A DNA stretch of 64,000 bases from Photorhabdus caribbeanensis. Its GTDB lineage: Bacteria; Pseudomonadota; Gammaproteobacteria; Enterobacterales; Enterobacteriaceae. Both the position numbers and the translations under genes were made by a program. Where the stretch lies: NCBI RefSeq assembly GCF_018448885.1, contig NZ_RCWB01000003.1, positions 152,994 through 216,993 on the forward strand, written 5' to 3'. Shown here in pieces: positions 8,459-17,353 of this stretch. The notes below the pieces were generated by a model. It worked only from the letters and a program-made list of their open reading frames with translations. It was not told the origin of the DNA and ran no database searches. Within the stretch, counting starts at the first letter, position 1; each line of letters begins with the position of its first letter.

Positions 8459-8705
8459 ATGCCTTTAACAGACATGGAAGCTTGTGAGGCAAAGTCCCGT
8501 GAAAAAGAATACAAACTTACTGATGTATAAGGTTTGTATCTTCTCATCAAACCCAGTTGTTCGAAATGGTGGTATCTGAAATATCGGTTTGCAGGTAGGG
8601 AAAGCTAGGGAGCAACGCGATAGTATTAAGATAATGATCCGTAATGGCATCAATCTCAGTAAAAAAAGAAGTAGAAAAACAAGAAAATGTCAGACTGGGG
8701 CTGAA
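8459..8705 (+). pseudogene. Second P4-type integrase, N-terminal remnant
   Basis: From ATG 8459 the sequence reads MPLTDMEACEAKSREKEYKL, then TDV-stop-GLYLLIKP and KWWYLKYRFAGRE, the DUF4102 N-terminus of a P4-like integrase with a stop codon in the usual GGGLY box. After a deletion and frame change, REQRDSIKIMIRNGI continues the homology (family form: ARERRDDARKLIANGID). Nothing of the core-binding or catalytic domain remains. Together with the upstream att-like copy it marks the former left end of a second element. Confidence 0.8.
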
Positions 8706-9070
8706 TTATTAGCCCCTTAATAACCCCAAGTATTATTTGATATTGGCAAAGGTGTACAGCAATTTAGCTGCACACTAATACAGTGCCAGGCGCAACGCCT
8801 CTTTCTCGGCTAGCTATAAAGCACTAAGTCAAAGCTCGGTTTGTGCTGGTGAATAACCAGAGGATCGCAATTTTAGCTATTTGACATATAGTGAAGTTAT
8901 CAGGTAAGGCATTTCTGAAGCTACCCTTAAGCTTGGCGTGAATCATATTCCTTACCCAACCGTTCATACATGCTCATAACAGATTCCATCCAACTGTAAT
9001 CTATTCAGCAAGTAAACCGTCGTTACCTCTTGAACATTGGTTTTTTTGTCATAGTCACAACAACAATCAT
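8706..9070. other. Non-coding remnant, no gene seen
   Basis: No open frame with family resemblance. The stretch separates the integrase remnant from the DprA-like gene and probably includes the end of the minus-strand helicase operon. I see no clear T-run terminator. Confidence 0.4.
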
Positions 9071-10483
9071 TTAAACAATTTTTTGATTTTTCTTTTCTAT
9101 TTGATAACGAACAGGACGACCGAGTTTTTTCACTTGTCCCTCATCAATAGCTCGTTTTAACCATTCCTTCAATTGAGATTTATGCAGGCCAGTGTTCTCG
9201 ATAAGGGTATCAAGTGTAATAGGGCTTATTGCCAATCGCTGGAGTTCAGTAATAAACAATTGATAAAAATCCACAGCCTGCATTATAATTTTTTCTGCTT
9301 CTGCTTCTGCTTCTGCTTCTGCTTCTGCTTCTGCTTCTGCTTCTGCTTCTGCTTCTGCTTCTGCTTCTGCTTCTGCTTCTGCTTCGTGATCGATTGAACC
9401 CTGGATTTCATCTTGTTCGATTGAATGAGCAGCAATTGTTCGATTTTCTGCTACCTCTAGATCAAATTCCGATGCAGGTTTCGCAAATAATTCTGACTGT
9501 GCTGGTATGAAAAATAGATCAACCTGTTCAGCTTCTTTCTGCGAAGCAGTAGAGTTTTCTACGGAGAGCAAATCAGAAACCTTAAGGTTGTGAACATCTG
9601 CCTCACACCAATGCCCCCCCTTCGCAACTAAATCAGTATTTGCCGCGCTACTGTCATTCGTTGGTTTTACCCATAATGGCACCCAGCACTTTTTCAGGTT
9701 TTCTTCTGCCCCGCTTAGTGTGCCGCCTTTTTTCCCCGAGTGAATTACCAGCGAGCTGTCTGCCAAGCAATAGATATATTTGTTTCGGGCCATAGCGTTT
9801 CCAGTGCTGAAGCCAGCCTCGGGGTAAAAGGGCGAAATCAGCATTACACTGCCATTCATCAAACCTTTGCGCCATTTTGCGCTGGTAGCGGCTTTCAGTA
9901 GGCTATCTGCTAGTACCCCAATAACGTTGCCGCCACCAAGCATTGCTCCCACCATAGCCGTCTCATCCACACCACGGGCACCACCGGATACAATCGCAAT
10001 GCCCTCTGATGCCGCTCTTGAACCGACCAGCTCGGTATAAGACAAGTCCGCATTGTTGGCCTCACGTGAGCCAATAACCGCTAAACCACCAACATTCAGT
10101 AAAGCTTTATTACCGCAACCAAATAGCACAGGCGGCGAATCGGTTTTCAATTGCTGTTTTAAGCGCTTGGGATATTCAGGATCAGAGCGGGTAACTACCC
10201 AAAGACCTGCTCGATGCCATTTTTCAACGGCTAACGCCAGGCTGTGGCCACGATTCAGTAACTGTATAATTCGTTCTGTGCTGATGCGGGAATCCTGCCA
10301 GTTGCTTAATATTGATTTAGGCTCAGATACCAACAAATCTGCTGGTGTTGTGGATTTTTCTTTCAGCCATAACGCAAACCTACCCCATTCAGCATTAGTG
10401 AGGGGTTTGACATCATCACAGCTCGCCTTGGAAAAATAACTAGTGAGCAATAATGTGGCTTGTGCTGTTGGCGATAAATTCAT
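9071..10483 (-). CDS. DprA/Smf-like DNA-processing protein with Ala-Glu repeat linker
   Basis: 470 residues. After a helical N-terminus, residues 115-300 form the DprA Rossmann domain (GSRE at 138-141, SGGARGVD at 166-173, ARNKYIYCLAD at about 231-241, KKGGT at 251-255). A long acidic linker follows, containing an alternating Ala-Glu run (about 366-396). A C-terminal winged-helix segment (about 408-465, ...GLHKSQLKEWLKRAIDEG...) resembles the DprA_WH domain. Classical DprA loads RecA on single-stranded DNA during transformation. Here it is encoded with a RecQ-type and an SF1 helicase, its start overlaps the RecQ stop by 4 bp (ATGA), and it is on a genomic island, so it is not the housekeeping dprA. 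A role in processing invading DNA, or in nucleotide signalling through the related LOG fold, is inferred. Confidence 0.8.
   Translation of the reverse strand: MNLSPTAQATLLLTSYFSKASCDDVKPLTNAEWGRFALWLKEKSTTPADLLVSEPKSILSNWQDSRISTERIIQLLNRGHSLALAVEKWHRAGLWVVTRSDPEYPKRLKQQLKTDSPPVLFGCGNKALLNVGGLAVIGSREANNADLSYTELVGSRAASEGIAIVSGGARGVDETAMVGAMLGGGNVIGVLADSLLKAATSAKWRKGLMNGSVMLISPFYPEAGFSTGNAMARNKYIYCLADSSLVIHSGKKGGTLSGAEENLKKCWVPLWVKPTNDSSAANTDLVAKGGHWCEADVHNLKVSDLLSVENSTASQKEAEQVDLFFIPAQSELFAKPASEFDLEVAENRTIAAHSIEQDEIQGSIDHEAEAEAEAEAEAEAEAEAEAEAEAEAEAEAEKIIMQAVDFYQLFITELQRLAISPITLDTLIENTGLHKSQLKEWLKRAIDEGQVKKLGRPVRYQIEKKNQKIV
9297..9385. repeat. Hexanucleotide tandem repeat GCTTCT, about 15 copies, inside the dprA-like gene
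   Basis: Uninterrupted GCTTCT units from 9297 to 9385. On the coding strand they specify alternating Glu-Ala. Because the unit is 6 bp, slippage changes the protein length by two residues per unit without shifting the frame, so it tunes a linker and is not an on/off switch. The plus-strand frame through it (Cys-Phe repeats) is a shadow. Confidence 0.95.
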
Positions 10484-12582
10484 GAGTCTTTCACCGAAGA
10501 AGAGGCAAGTGCTGCGGGATATACAATACCACTACCCGCTTGCTGTAACAAAGCTGCAATAACGGTAAGAGTCCAACCAGAGTCAACGATGTCGTCGATA
10601 AGGAGTACTGGTTGATTTTGTATAATTTGTGTTATCTCAAAAACGCCGTCAAGGTTGTGGCATTGATGAAAACTATTTTGTTGTTCCTTTTGGGGCTGGT
10701 TATCTTGAACTTTTGCTACCGCATCAACAAATGTCAGGTTCAATCTTTGTGCTAAACGACGTGCAAATGCAGGGACTAAATTCGGGTGTCTTAAGGAAGG
10801 AACACAACACACCCAAGTTGGACTAGGATTAGGCTGCCAACGCTGTGAGATCATTTCAGCCATAGCATCAACTAGTTCGTCAGAAAAATAACCCGAATGT
10901 TTATTTTCAATAACAGTTTTTCCCCAACCAGCATCTCCCCATCGAGAGAGAACCCTACCTGGCTGAGCAACTAAGCAACCTAACTGCCGTGGAAAACAAT
11001 ATGTAGGAAAGGCTCGATTAGAAGTTGCTACCTGTTTTCTTGGCTGGATAATCATTTCGGCATGTTTAAGAAAAGTGCCTGCCTGATGAACTAACATTGG
11101 ATTAATAGCCTGATTAACAACAGGCTGGCCGATGCATGACGAGCATTTGCCACAAGGTGTAGGGTCGTGATCATCCAGTACACGGCGCAAGAAAGTCATC
11201 TTACATCTGGTATCTGACAGATAAGCCTGTACTTCAGCCCACTCTTGCTTACGCTGGTTGGTGAGGTGAGCGATACGGGGGCGATCCATAGCATAAGGCA
11301 CGGGTATTCTGCGCCATAAGTTTCCGACTTTAATCACAGGAGCGGTGTTCTCTGTACTTAGCAGTTTTAATACCTTTTCAATCTGGCCATAGCGTAGGTT
11401 GGTTTGCTCTTCAATGCTACGAAGCGATAAACCATCACTATTATCTAGTACTTGCAAAATTTCGTTTACCTGAGTTTCTGATGGGAATGCCGAATTCCTG
11501 AAAAACTCATGAATATCTTGATCTTCTATACCAGATATCAACACACCAATAGCGTTGTCGATACCACGCCCTGCGCGGCCGACCTGCTGGTAGTAAGCCA
11601 CGATAGAACCTGGTGCTTGATAGTGAATCACAAAGCTTAAGTCCGGCTTGTCGTACCCCATACCCAATGCAGTAGTTGCCACCAGCACCTTAAGTTGATT
11701 GGTTAGCAATAACTCTTCAAGATATTGTCGGTAATCGTTACTGTTTTCAAAACCATCAGCCTCAATACTGCTATGGTAGGCTCTGGCATTTATGCCATTG
11801 ACGTTCAACCAATTTGCTACCTGTTCGGCATCACGCACTGTTAAGGTGTACACAATGCCAGTACCATGCAAGGTGGGAATCACTTGCGCCAACCAAGCTA
11901 GGCGAGAGGATTGATCAGGCAGCACCATAGTTTGTAACGAGAGGCTTTCACGGATCAGTGGACCACGCTGGATCTGGATATTACCCAGTTGTGTTTGGAT
12001 ATCAGTCACCACGCGGTTATTGGCAGTGGCCGTTGTGCCTAATACTGGTGTATTAGGTGGCAACTGGCGCAAAATATTTACTATACGCCGATAGTCTGGG
12101 CGGAAGTCATGGCCCCAGTCGGAGATGCAGTGGGCTTCGTCGATCACCATCAGAGCAATACGGTCAGCGATAGGATGAAGCACGGTTTCAATGAAGTTAT
12201 CATTGGCGAGCCGCTCAGGAGAAATCAGCAGGCAATCTATTTGATTATTTATAATCCTTTGTGTCACCGTCTGCCAGTCCGCTGTATTGGTGGAATTCAT
12301 AGTCTCGGCTACGATGTGCAGGCGCTGGGCGGACTCAATCTGGTTACGCATCAGGGCCAGCAAAGGAGAAACAATAATCGTCGGCCCCATGCCGCGATCG
12401 CGGAAAATTTTGGTGCTGATAAAGTAAACTGAGCTTTTACCCCAGCCAGTACGCTGCACTACCAACAGTTTCTGCCGTTGGTTAACCAAAGCATCAATAG
12501 CTTCCCACTGACCATCGCGAAACTCAGCATTTGGATTGGCTAGTGCAGTTTGTAGCAGTTGTTGGGCCTGAGCTCGATTCAT
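10480..12582 (-). CDS. RecQ-family helicase fused to a phosphoribosyltransferase-like domain
   Basis: 700 residues from ATG 12582, chosen because AAGGAG lies five bases upstream; a start at 12603 lacks one. The SF2 helicase core has a divergent Walker A (QRTGWGKS, 43-50; the family usually has PTGGGKS), DEAH at 148-151 followed by CISDWGHDFRPDY, and motif VI QQVGRAGR. A RecQ-type zinc region with four cysteines (RCKM ... PCGKCSSC) follows. The C-terminal ~140 residues contain LLIDDIVDSGWT (about 660-671), the PRPP-binding motif of type I phosphoribosyltransferases. This fusion links DNA unwinding to nucleotide chemistry. It lies between the SF1 helicase and DprA-like genes. Role in defence or DNA processing is inferred from these partners and the island setting. 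Confidence 0.85.
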   Translation of the reverse strand: MNRAQAQQLLQTALANPNAEFRDGQWEAIDALVNQRQKLLVVQRTGWGKSSVYFISTKIFRDRGMGPTIIVSPLLALMRNQIESAQRLHIVAETMNSTNTADWQTVTQRIINNQIDCLLISPERLANDNFIETVLHPIADRIALMVIDEAHCISDWGHDFRPDYRRIVNILRQLPPNTPVLGTTATANNRVVTDIQTQLGNIQIQRGPLIRESLSLQTMVLPDQSSRLAWLAQVIPTLHGTGIVYTLTVRDAEQVANWLNVNGINARAYHSSIEADGFENSNDYRQYLEELLLTNQLKVLVATTALGMGYDKPDLSFVIHYQAPGSIVAYYQQVGRAGRGIDNAIGVLISGIEDQDIHEFFRNSAFPSETQVNEILQVLDNSDGLSLRSIEEQTNLRYGQIEKVLKLLSTENTAPVIKVGNLWRRIPVPYAMDRPRIAHLTNQRKQEWAEVQAYLSDTRCKMTFLRRVLDDHDPTPCGKCSSCIGQPVVNQAINPMLVHQAGTFLKHAEMIIQPRKQVATSNRAFPTYCFPRQLGCLVAQPGRVLSRWGDAGWGKTVIENKHSGYFSDELVDAMAEMISQRWQPNPSPTWVCCVPSLRHPNLVPAFARRLAQRLNLTFVDAVAKVQDNQPQKEQQNSFHQCHNLDGVFEITQIIQNQPVLLIDDIVDSGWTLTVIAALLQQAGSGIVYPAALASSSVKDS

Positions 12583-12627
12583 TATCACTCCTTGTTTATA
12601 CAATTAGCTCGCCATTCATTAGCTTAG

Positions 12628-12753
12628 ATAACCCTAATCACCTTCAGGTTCATGTTACGAATAATGCAATTTGTGAGGCAGTATTACCTAACGGCATAAG
12701 GACTGTTTACTTATTTCGTTATTCGTTTTTTGATCATTCCACCTTAGGGTTAT
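12628..12753. repeat. Spaced 10-bp inverted repeat flanking the recQ promoter region
   Basis: ATAACCCTAA at 12628-12637 is the exact reverse complement of TTAGGGTTAT at 12744-12753. The interval is the 167-bp gap between the SF1 and RecQ genes. It may be an operator pair or coincidence. The right arm overlaps the SF1 stop codon. Confidence 0.35.
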
Positions 12754-15700
12754 TGTAAATGATGATATGTCCCCACTGGCAACTCCTTGGCTACATCGCG
12801 AAACCAAGGCAAACCATGCCATACCGCTGGATCGCCAATTATGAAAATGTGTTTTTTTGCTCGGGTGAGCGCAACGTTTAACAAATTAGGCTTGCTGGCA
12901 GCCCATTTTGCGCCGCCATCATTATTTTCGTCGCAGCCTAGGACAAAAATGACAATATCGTTTTCTTTGCCCTGAAAAGTATGCACTGTACCAATACAAT
13001 TTTTTTGCCATACGTTGAGTTCTTTTCGTGTCATCAATGGCATAGATTGCCGCCAGGTAGCCAGATCACGCTTTCCTAATAATTCACACAATGCTGACTT
13101 AACTGCTTTGAACGGTGTAATAACATAAATCGAATGAAGAGAAACATTTGCAACAAGCAGTTGGTCCAATAACTTGAGCAAATCTTTACCGTGGCTGTCA
13201 CGATATTGTTTTTCACCTGTCCCTCCAACCGATGCCAGCCAATGGTTTTCCAGAATGTTGTTCACAGGTTGGCAGCGAATCTTGTCAGCATCAAGCCCAT
13301 GAATCATGCGGCCATTGTAGGCCATCTTATTAGACAAACTGAACATTGGCTCAATACAACGACGGTGTACCCACAATGGAATACCTAGCCAGATCAGGTT
13401 GTTCATGACTTCTAATTCACATCCCCAATGATTGACGCGATCAGCAACCTGCTGCACTGAAAGTAATCCCGGATTCCAGTCTTTAGCCTTTTCATTCAGA
13501 GCATCTAGGCAAAGACGTTCAACCAACGGCGGAGGGGTCGTAAATACCGGTTCAATCTGCAAAGGGTCTCCAACAACCAGTACCCGTTTTGCACGCCAGA
13601 GTCCCCCGACAGCTTGTTGTGGAGGTGCCTGGCCGGCTTCATCGATCATTAACCAGCCAAGTTCTTCGCTTCCCACTCCGTGGAACATGCGTCCCATAGA
13701 TGCGAAAGTTGTGGATAATACGGGCACAAACATAAACAGCGTTTGCCACCAGCGTATAGGCCTGATTTCGGAATGAGGTTGTGCTAAAAAAGCCGTGAGA
13801 TTAAATATGAAGTCTCCAAAACGAGGTACTCCTAGTGCTTCATAAAGCCAAGCCTGATGAAGTTCCATCGCTGTGATAAATAATGCGGAACGTTGACGAT
13901 TTATCTGTGCATTCTGCCAAAGGGCCGTTCGTTGTAATGTTGCATCAGTGATAGATTGGTTGATATCTGGCAATGTGATATCAGGAAACTGCTGTTTCAA
14001 AGTTTGCAGAGAACGATGGTCATTCTCCCGTTGTTGGATAATTTTTTCGATATCCTGTTGTAAGGTTCGCTTTTTTTCAATTATGTCATTAACTGACTTG
14101 CGTTGTTCCGCAACACGCTGGGCTTGTTCGGCTTGCAATCTCATCAGTCTTAATACTTCGTGTTGTGCACACTGCAACGTTTCTTTATACACATGCACTC
14201 GCTTGCGATTCATCAGACGCATTAGCCATCCTGGTGCATCACTTTCGATAATTTTTTGTTGCTGTTCCGCATGTTGGAGCTGTTTTCCTAATACATCCTG
14301 TTCTGTTTTCACCTGTTCCAGCCTGTTAAGCTGTGTTTCGTACAGTCCTTCTATTTGCTTCAACTTCAGTGATAACGTGTCGAATGAATCGTTATGCTGT
14401 TTTTCTATCAGATGCACAAACATTTCTAGTTGCTGTTGAAGTTTTTTTGTCTTTTCCAGACATACGAGGAAACGTTTTTTAGCGGTGGCGAAAGAGATGG
14501 GGTTGTGATAGTGCCTCCAGCGCCAAAGACTGAGAAAGTTCTCTTCAGCGGGACGAGAGGCTTCAGTTGGGGTGTCGCGTAAAAAATGTTCATCAAAAAA
14601 TAAGCGATCAGAAAATTTAGTCCGGTTTGGTTTGTTGCCCAAAGCAGCGGAAATGATCCCCCAGCATTGTTTCTCTTTCTTCAACGGACGATAGAGGTGA
14701 TAGGTTCTAACTTTTCCCTGACTCTTTTTACTTTTTTTATGTTCGCGCTTTGGGCGGTTCTCGGCAGCTATCTGGTTTGCGGTTGGTGCTAAATAGTCAA
14801 GCGATTGGAATTCTTCAGCCAATGATTTCTTTTGCGGCAATTCTTTTGATATGTTTTCTGCTGCGGCGTTGTTGGATGACGCAATGACCATTTCGAAACC
14901 AGTGAGCGCATTCACAATAAAACCGGAATTGTCCAGCGTGTCATCAACTTTTTGATAACGCGTAAGTATCTTCGCTCGTTCAACAATGTTATGTGCTATT
15001 AGATCGCGCAGAAGCGTTGTTTTTCCAGTTCCCGGAGGGCCGTTGACGGAAAGCAGCCCACCGTCAGCAAGCTCTTCTATCGCTGTATTAATAGCAAATT
15101 GCTGCATTAGCGACATGGCATGTTTGGGATCGGAAGGCCAGCGTCCATGAGGCATCTTCGCTGGATGGAGTTTACTGATGATGGAGGCAAGCCCGTCTTG
15201 TGAATAAAGGTCTGGATTCCTGGGGACACTATGATGAGAAAGATATGCTCTGAGAGCTTTGCATCTATCTCCTCGTTTTAGGGCCGTAATAGCGTATTCA
15301 ATGTCCTCAAAGAAAAAACTATTTAAAATAGGAAGTGCAAAGGTTTTATCATTAGCGCTGACTTCTTCTTCAATTTCATCGCTATTTTCTTGTGATGCTT
15401 CTGTATCGTCGCCTTTTCCCTCCATCCAGTCTATTTGTAAAGCATATTGCCATTGGGGTTCAAAATCTGCCCAACTCACCAGATGTGTCGTCAACAGTGT
15501 TAAAATATCATTTGCTTTTAAAATACCGGGGCCATTTTCTCGTATTGGCTTCAGAGAGACGCTAAAGTTGCCGAGGGTATTTTTAAGATGCTCGCAACTG
15601 GCTGAAAATACCTTCGTATTAAGCTGTTCAAAACGTTCATCACGCAGGTGCCCTAAAGCCCAGGGAAGAGAACTCACTGAAAATTTATCCAGAGCAGGGT

Positions 15701-16061
15701 TTCCTTCCGCGCCTAATAGAATTTTGGCAAAGCAGGTTGTTCCTTCTTTATCCAGCCGTTGCTCAAATTCTTCTGCATAATACCCTTCATCTGGACCAAA
15801 CACCGCTTGGCTGATCGCGTTAGCGATAGCTTTATCAAACAAACCGACGTACAAGCTGTATAAGACTTTTTGATCGGGAATATCATGTTGTTGACGGAGT
15901 TCTGATGAAAGCCAGGGTAGTGCCTTATCTCCCAGCTGATAGAGTGTTTTAAGCGGAATTAGTAAACTTTTATCTTTTTTTCCAAGTGTATAAGGTTGGA
16001 AGAACTCTATACGTTGCCAGGTACGGAGAATATCATTCGAAAGGGAAGTTGCGGCCATCAT
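12750..16061 (-). CDS. Large SF1 (UPF1-like) helicase, 1103 aa
   Basis: An uncharacterised N-terminal region of about 300 residues is followed by a Superfamily 1 helicase core. Walker A GPPGTGKTT is at 341-349, a long coiled-coil insertion at about 530-700, DEAGQ (motif II) at 807-811, VVGDPLQIEPV (motif III) shortly after, and HTFQGKENDIV plus LLNVALTRAKKH (motifs V/VI) near 1027-1070. The motif set is that of UPF1/Dna2-like helicases acting on RNA or DNA. Related enzymes occur in defence systems such as Mokosh. It has no phospholipase-D domain and no recognised nuclease domain. It is the first gene of a minus-strand group with the RecQ and DprA-like genes. Start at 16061 or the adjacent ATG at 16058. 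Helicase function is sure; pathway is inferred. Confidence 0.82.
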   Translation of the reverse strand: MMAATSLSNDILRTWQRIEFFQPYTLGKKDKSLLIPLKTLYQLGDKALPWLSSELRQQHDIPDQKVLYSLYVGLFDKAIANAISQAVFGPDEGYYAEEFEQRLDKEGTTCFAKILLGAEGNPALDKFSVSSLPWALGHLRDERFEQLNTKVFSASCEHLKNTLGNFSVSLKPIRENGPGILKANDILTLLTTHLVSWADFEPQWQYALQIDWMEGKGDDTEASQENSDEIEEEVSANDKTFALPILNSFFFEDIEYAITALKRGDRCKALRAYLSHHSVPRNPDLYSQDGLASIISKLHPAKMPHGRWPSDPKHAMSLMQQFAINTAIEELADGGLLSVNGPPGTGKTTLLRDLIAHNIVERAKILTRYQKVDDTLDNSGFIVNALTGFEMVIASSNNAAAENISKELPQKKSLAEEFQSLDYLAPTANQIAAENRPKREHKKSKKSQGKVRTYHLYRPLKKEKQCWGIISAALGNKPNRTKFSDRLFFDEHFLRDTPTEASRPAEENFLSLWRWRHYHNPISFATAKKRFLVCLEKTKKLQQQLEMFVHLIEKQHNDSFDTLSLKLKQIEGLYETQLNRLEQVKTEQDVLGKQLQHAEQQQKIIESDAPGWLMRLMNRKRVHVYKETLQCAQHEVLRLMRLQAEQAQRVAEQRKSVNDIIEKKRTLQQDIEKIIQQRENDHRSLQTLKQQFPDITLPDINQSITDATLQRTALWQNAQINRQRSALFITAMELHQAWLYEALGVPRFGDFIFNLTAFLAQPHSEIRPIRWWQTLFMFVPVLSTTFASMGRMFHGVGSEELGWLMIDEAGQAPPQQAVGGLWRAKRVLVVGDPLQIEPVFTTPPPLVERLCLDALNEKAKDWNPGLLSVQQVADRVNHWGCELEVMNNLIWLGIPLWVHRRCIEPMFSLSNKMAYNGRMIHGLDADKIRCQPVNNILENHWLASVGGTGEKQYRDSHGKDLLKLLDQLLVANVSLHSIYVITPFKAVKSALCELLGKRDLATWRQSMPLMTRKELNVWQKNCIGTVHTFQGKENDIVIFVLGCDENNDGGAKWAASKPNLLNVALTRAKKHIFIIGDPAVWHGLPWFRDVAKELPVGTYHHLQ

Positions 16062-16364
16062 AGCTCTTTGAATTATCTAACAAATGCCTTGAATGATAAG
16101 AGTACAGCAATCAATATGGGTTTTGTAGGCGTTTGGCTTAAGCGTTATGACATACGTCACAGTTTGGTAACAAAGCCCCCCATACTTTATTCATCTTCCT
16201 TATCACGAAGCACTATTCGGGAATGCTGGCTACAAGATAGGTTAAGTGTCATATGTTTGCTATGATGAAGAAATAGCCAGAGGAGAACAGCAAATTAAAT
16301 GGATGATTTAACAAAATTATTCCCTGATATTGCGGATGCCGGAGCATCTTCACTTCGATAAAAA
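16062..16364. other. Spacer upstream of the SF1 helicase, between two modules
   Basis: It probably contains the promoter of the helicase operon (minus strand). A 20-codon frame at 16299-16361 (MDDLTKLFPD...) ends four bases before the integrase remnant. I recognise no family and list no gene. Confidence 0.4.
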
Positions 16365-16436
16365 ATGAGTTCCAAAATAAAGCTCAATGCCCGTCAAGTC
16401 GAAGCTGTAGAGCTTAATAACCTCAGCTTTGCTTAA
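16365..16436 (+). pseudogene. Third P4-type integrase, 23-codon N-terminal scrap
   Basis: ATG at 16365 begins MSSKIKLNARQVEAVELNN, the characteristic first residues of P4-family integrases (compare KLNARQIEAAK of the copy at 1180). Homology ends after about 19 codons and the frame closes at 16436. It is the third such start in the region and marks the left edge of the fec module. Confidence 0.65.
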
Positions 16437-16467
16437 GAACAGCAATTTTAGCATCACATAAATTCAA

Positions 16468-16534
16468 GCTCGGCTTTTTGGGTTGGGTGGTATAAATAAT
16501 GAATCCCGACACAACCTCTAACAAAAAACCGAGC
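16468..16534. repeat. Imperfect inverted repeat upstream of the fecE end
   Basis: GCTCGGCTTTTTGGGTTG (16468-16485) is nearly complementary to CAACCTCTAACAAAAAACCGAGC (16512-16534) around an AT-rich centre. It lies just beyond the fecE stop, so it may end the fec transcript (minus strand) or be the remnant end of an insertion element. Confidence 0.4.
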
Positions 16535-16585
16535 ATATTAAGCCGTACTGGAGAAGAGAACCAACACGTTACATTAGATTCCCGC

Positions 16586-17353
16586 TTAACACACCACACA
16601 CATTGGTTTACCTGAAACGGGTTCGGGATGAATTTCCGCTTTAATGCTGAATACCCGCTGTAATAATTTCGGTGTCATAACCTCCTCGGGTGAGCCTTGG
16701 GCGATAATCTGCCCTTGGGAAAGCAGCACCAAGTGGTCACAGTACCGGCTAGCTTGATTGAGGTCATGAAGTACGGTCACGACCGTTTTTCCTTCATTGT
16801 TCAGTTCACGCAGCAGCTTCATCAATTCCACCTGATGGTTGATGTCCAGGTATGTCGTGGGTTCGTCGAGCAGCACCACCGGCGTATCTTGGGCCAGAAC
16901 CATCGCCAGAAAAGTGCGCTGCCGTTGCCCGCCCGAAAGGTCGGCAACGCGTTTATTGGCAAGATGGCTAATCTGCGTTTTTTCCATTGCTTGTTGTACA
17001 AGATGACGATCATGAGGTGCTAAACGCCCCCAGAAGGTCAGCCAGGGGCTGCGCCCGTATGCAACCAGTTCATGGACGGCGATCCCCTCTGGTGTGAGAG
17101 GATGTTGCGGTAAAAGCGCAAGATGTCTGGCGAGCTTGCGTGAGGAAAAGTGCGCTAAAGGTTCACTATCTATTGTTATCTTTCCAGATAATGGCGTTAA
17201 TAGCCGTGAAAAGCATTTCAGTAATGTCGATTTACCACAGCCATTGGGGCCGAGTAACGCCGTGATTTTCCCGGTCGGGAGGGTGAGCGACAGGTCATTT
17301 AGAATACGTTTCTCCCCGTAGCCCGCAGATAACTTTTCCGTAGCCAGTTGCAT
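16586..17353 (-). CDS. fecE: Ferric citrate ABC transporter, ATP-binding protein
   Basis: 255 residues, the same length as E. coli FecE. Walker A GPNGCGKST is near residue 35, the signature LSGGQRQR is mid-protein, and Walker B VVLLDEP follows with the H-loop at VLHDLNQAS. It powers transport of ferric citrate across the inner membrane through FecCD, with FecB as the periplasmic donor. Its ATG follows the fecD stop without any gap. It is the last gene of fecABCDE. As in the rest of the fec block, the bases are visibly G+C-richer than the flanking island DNA, which supports transfer as a unit. Confidence 0.95.
   Translation of the reverse strand: MQLATEKLSAGYGEKRILNDLSLTLPTGKITALLGPNGCGKSTLLKCFSRLLTPLSGKITIDSEPLAHFSSRKLARHLALLPQHPLTPEGIAVHELVAYGRSPWLTFWGRLAPHDRHLVQQAMEKTQISHLANKRVADLSGGQRQRTFLAMVLAQDTPVVLLDEPTTYLDINHQVELMKLLRELNNEGKTVVTVLHDLNQASRYCDHLVLLSQGQIIAQGSPEEVMTPKLLQRVFSIKAEIHPEPVSGKPMCVVC

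Noticed and set aside
8780..8880. Possible insertion-sequence remnant between the second integrase scrap and the DprA-like gene
   Set aside because: Short GC-rich inverted words are present, but no transposase similarity or paired terminal repeats could be read.
9173..9397. Open frame of Cys-Phe repeats on the plus strand
   Set aside because: Shadow of the hexanucleotide tract inside the DprA-like gene, which is well supported on the minus strand.
16299..16361. 20-codon frame before the third integrase remnant
   Set aside because: Too short, with an over-long gap to the AGGAG, and no known family.
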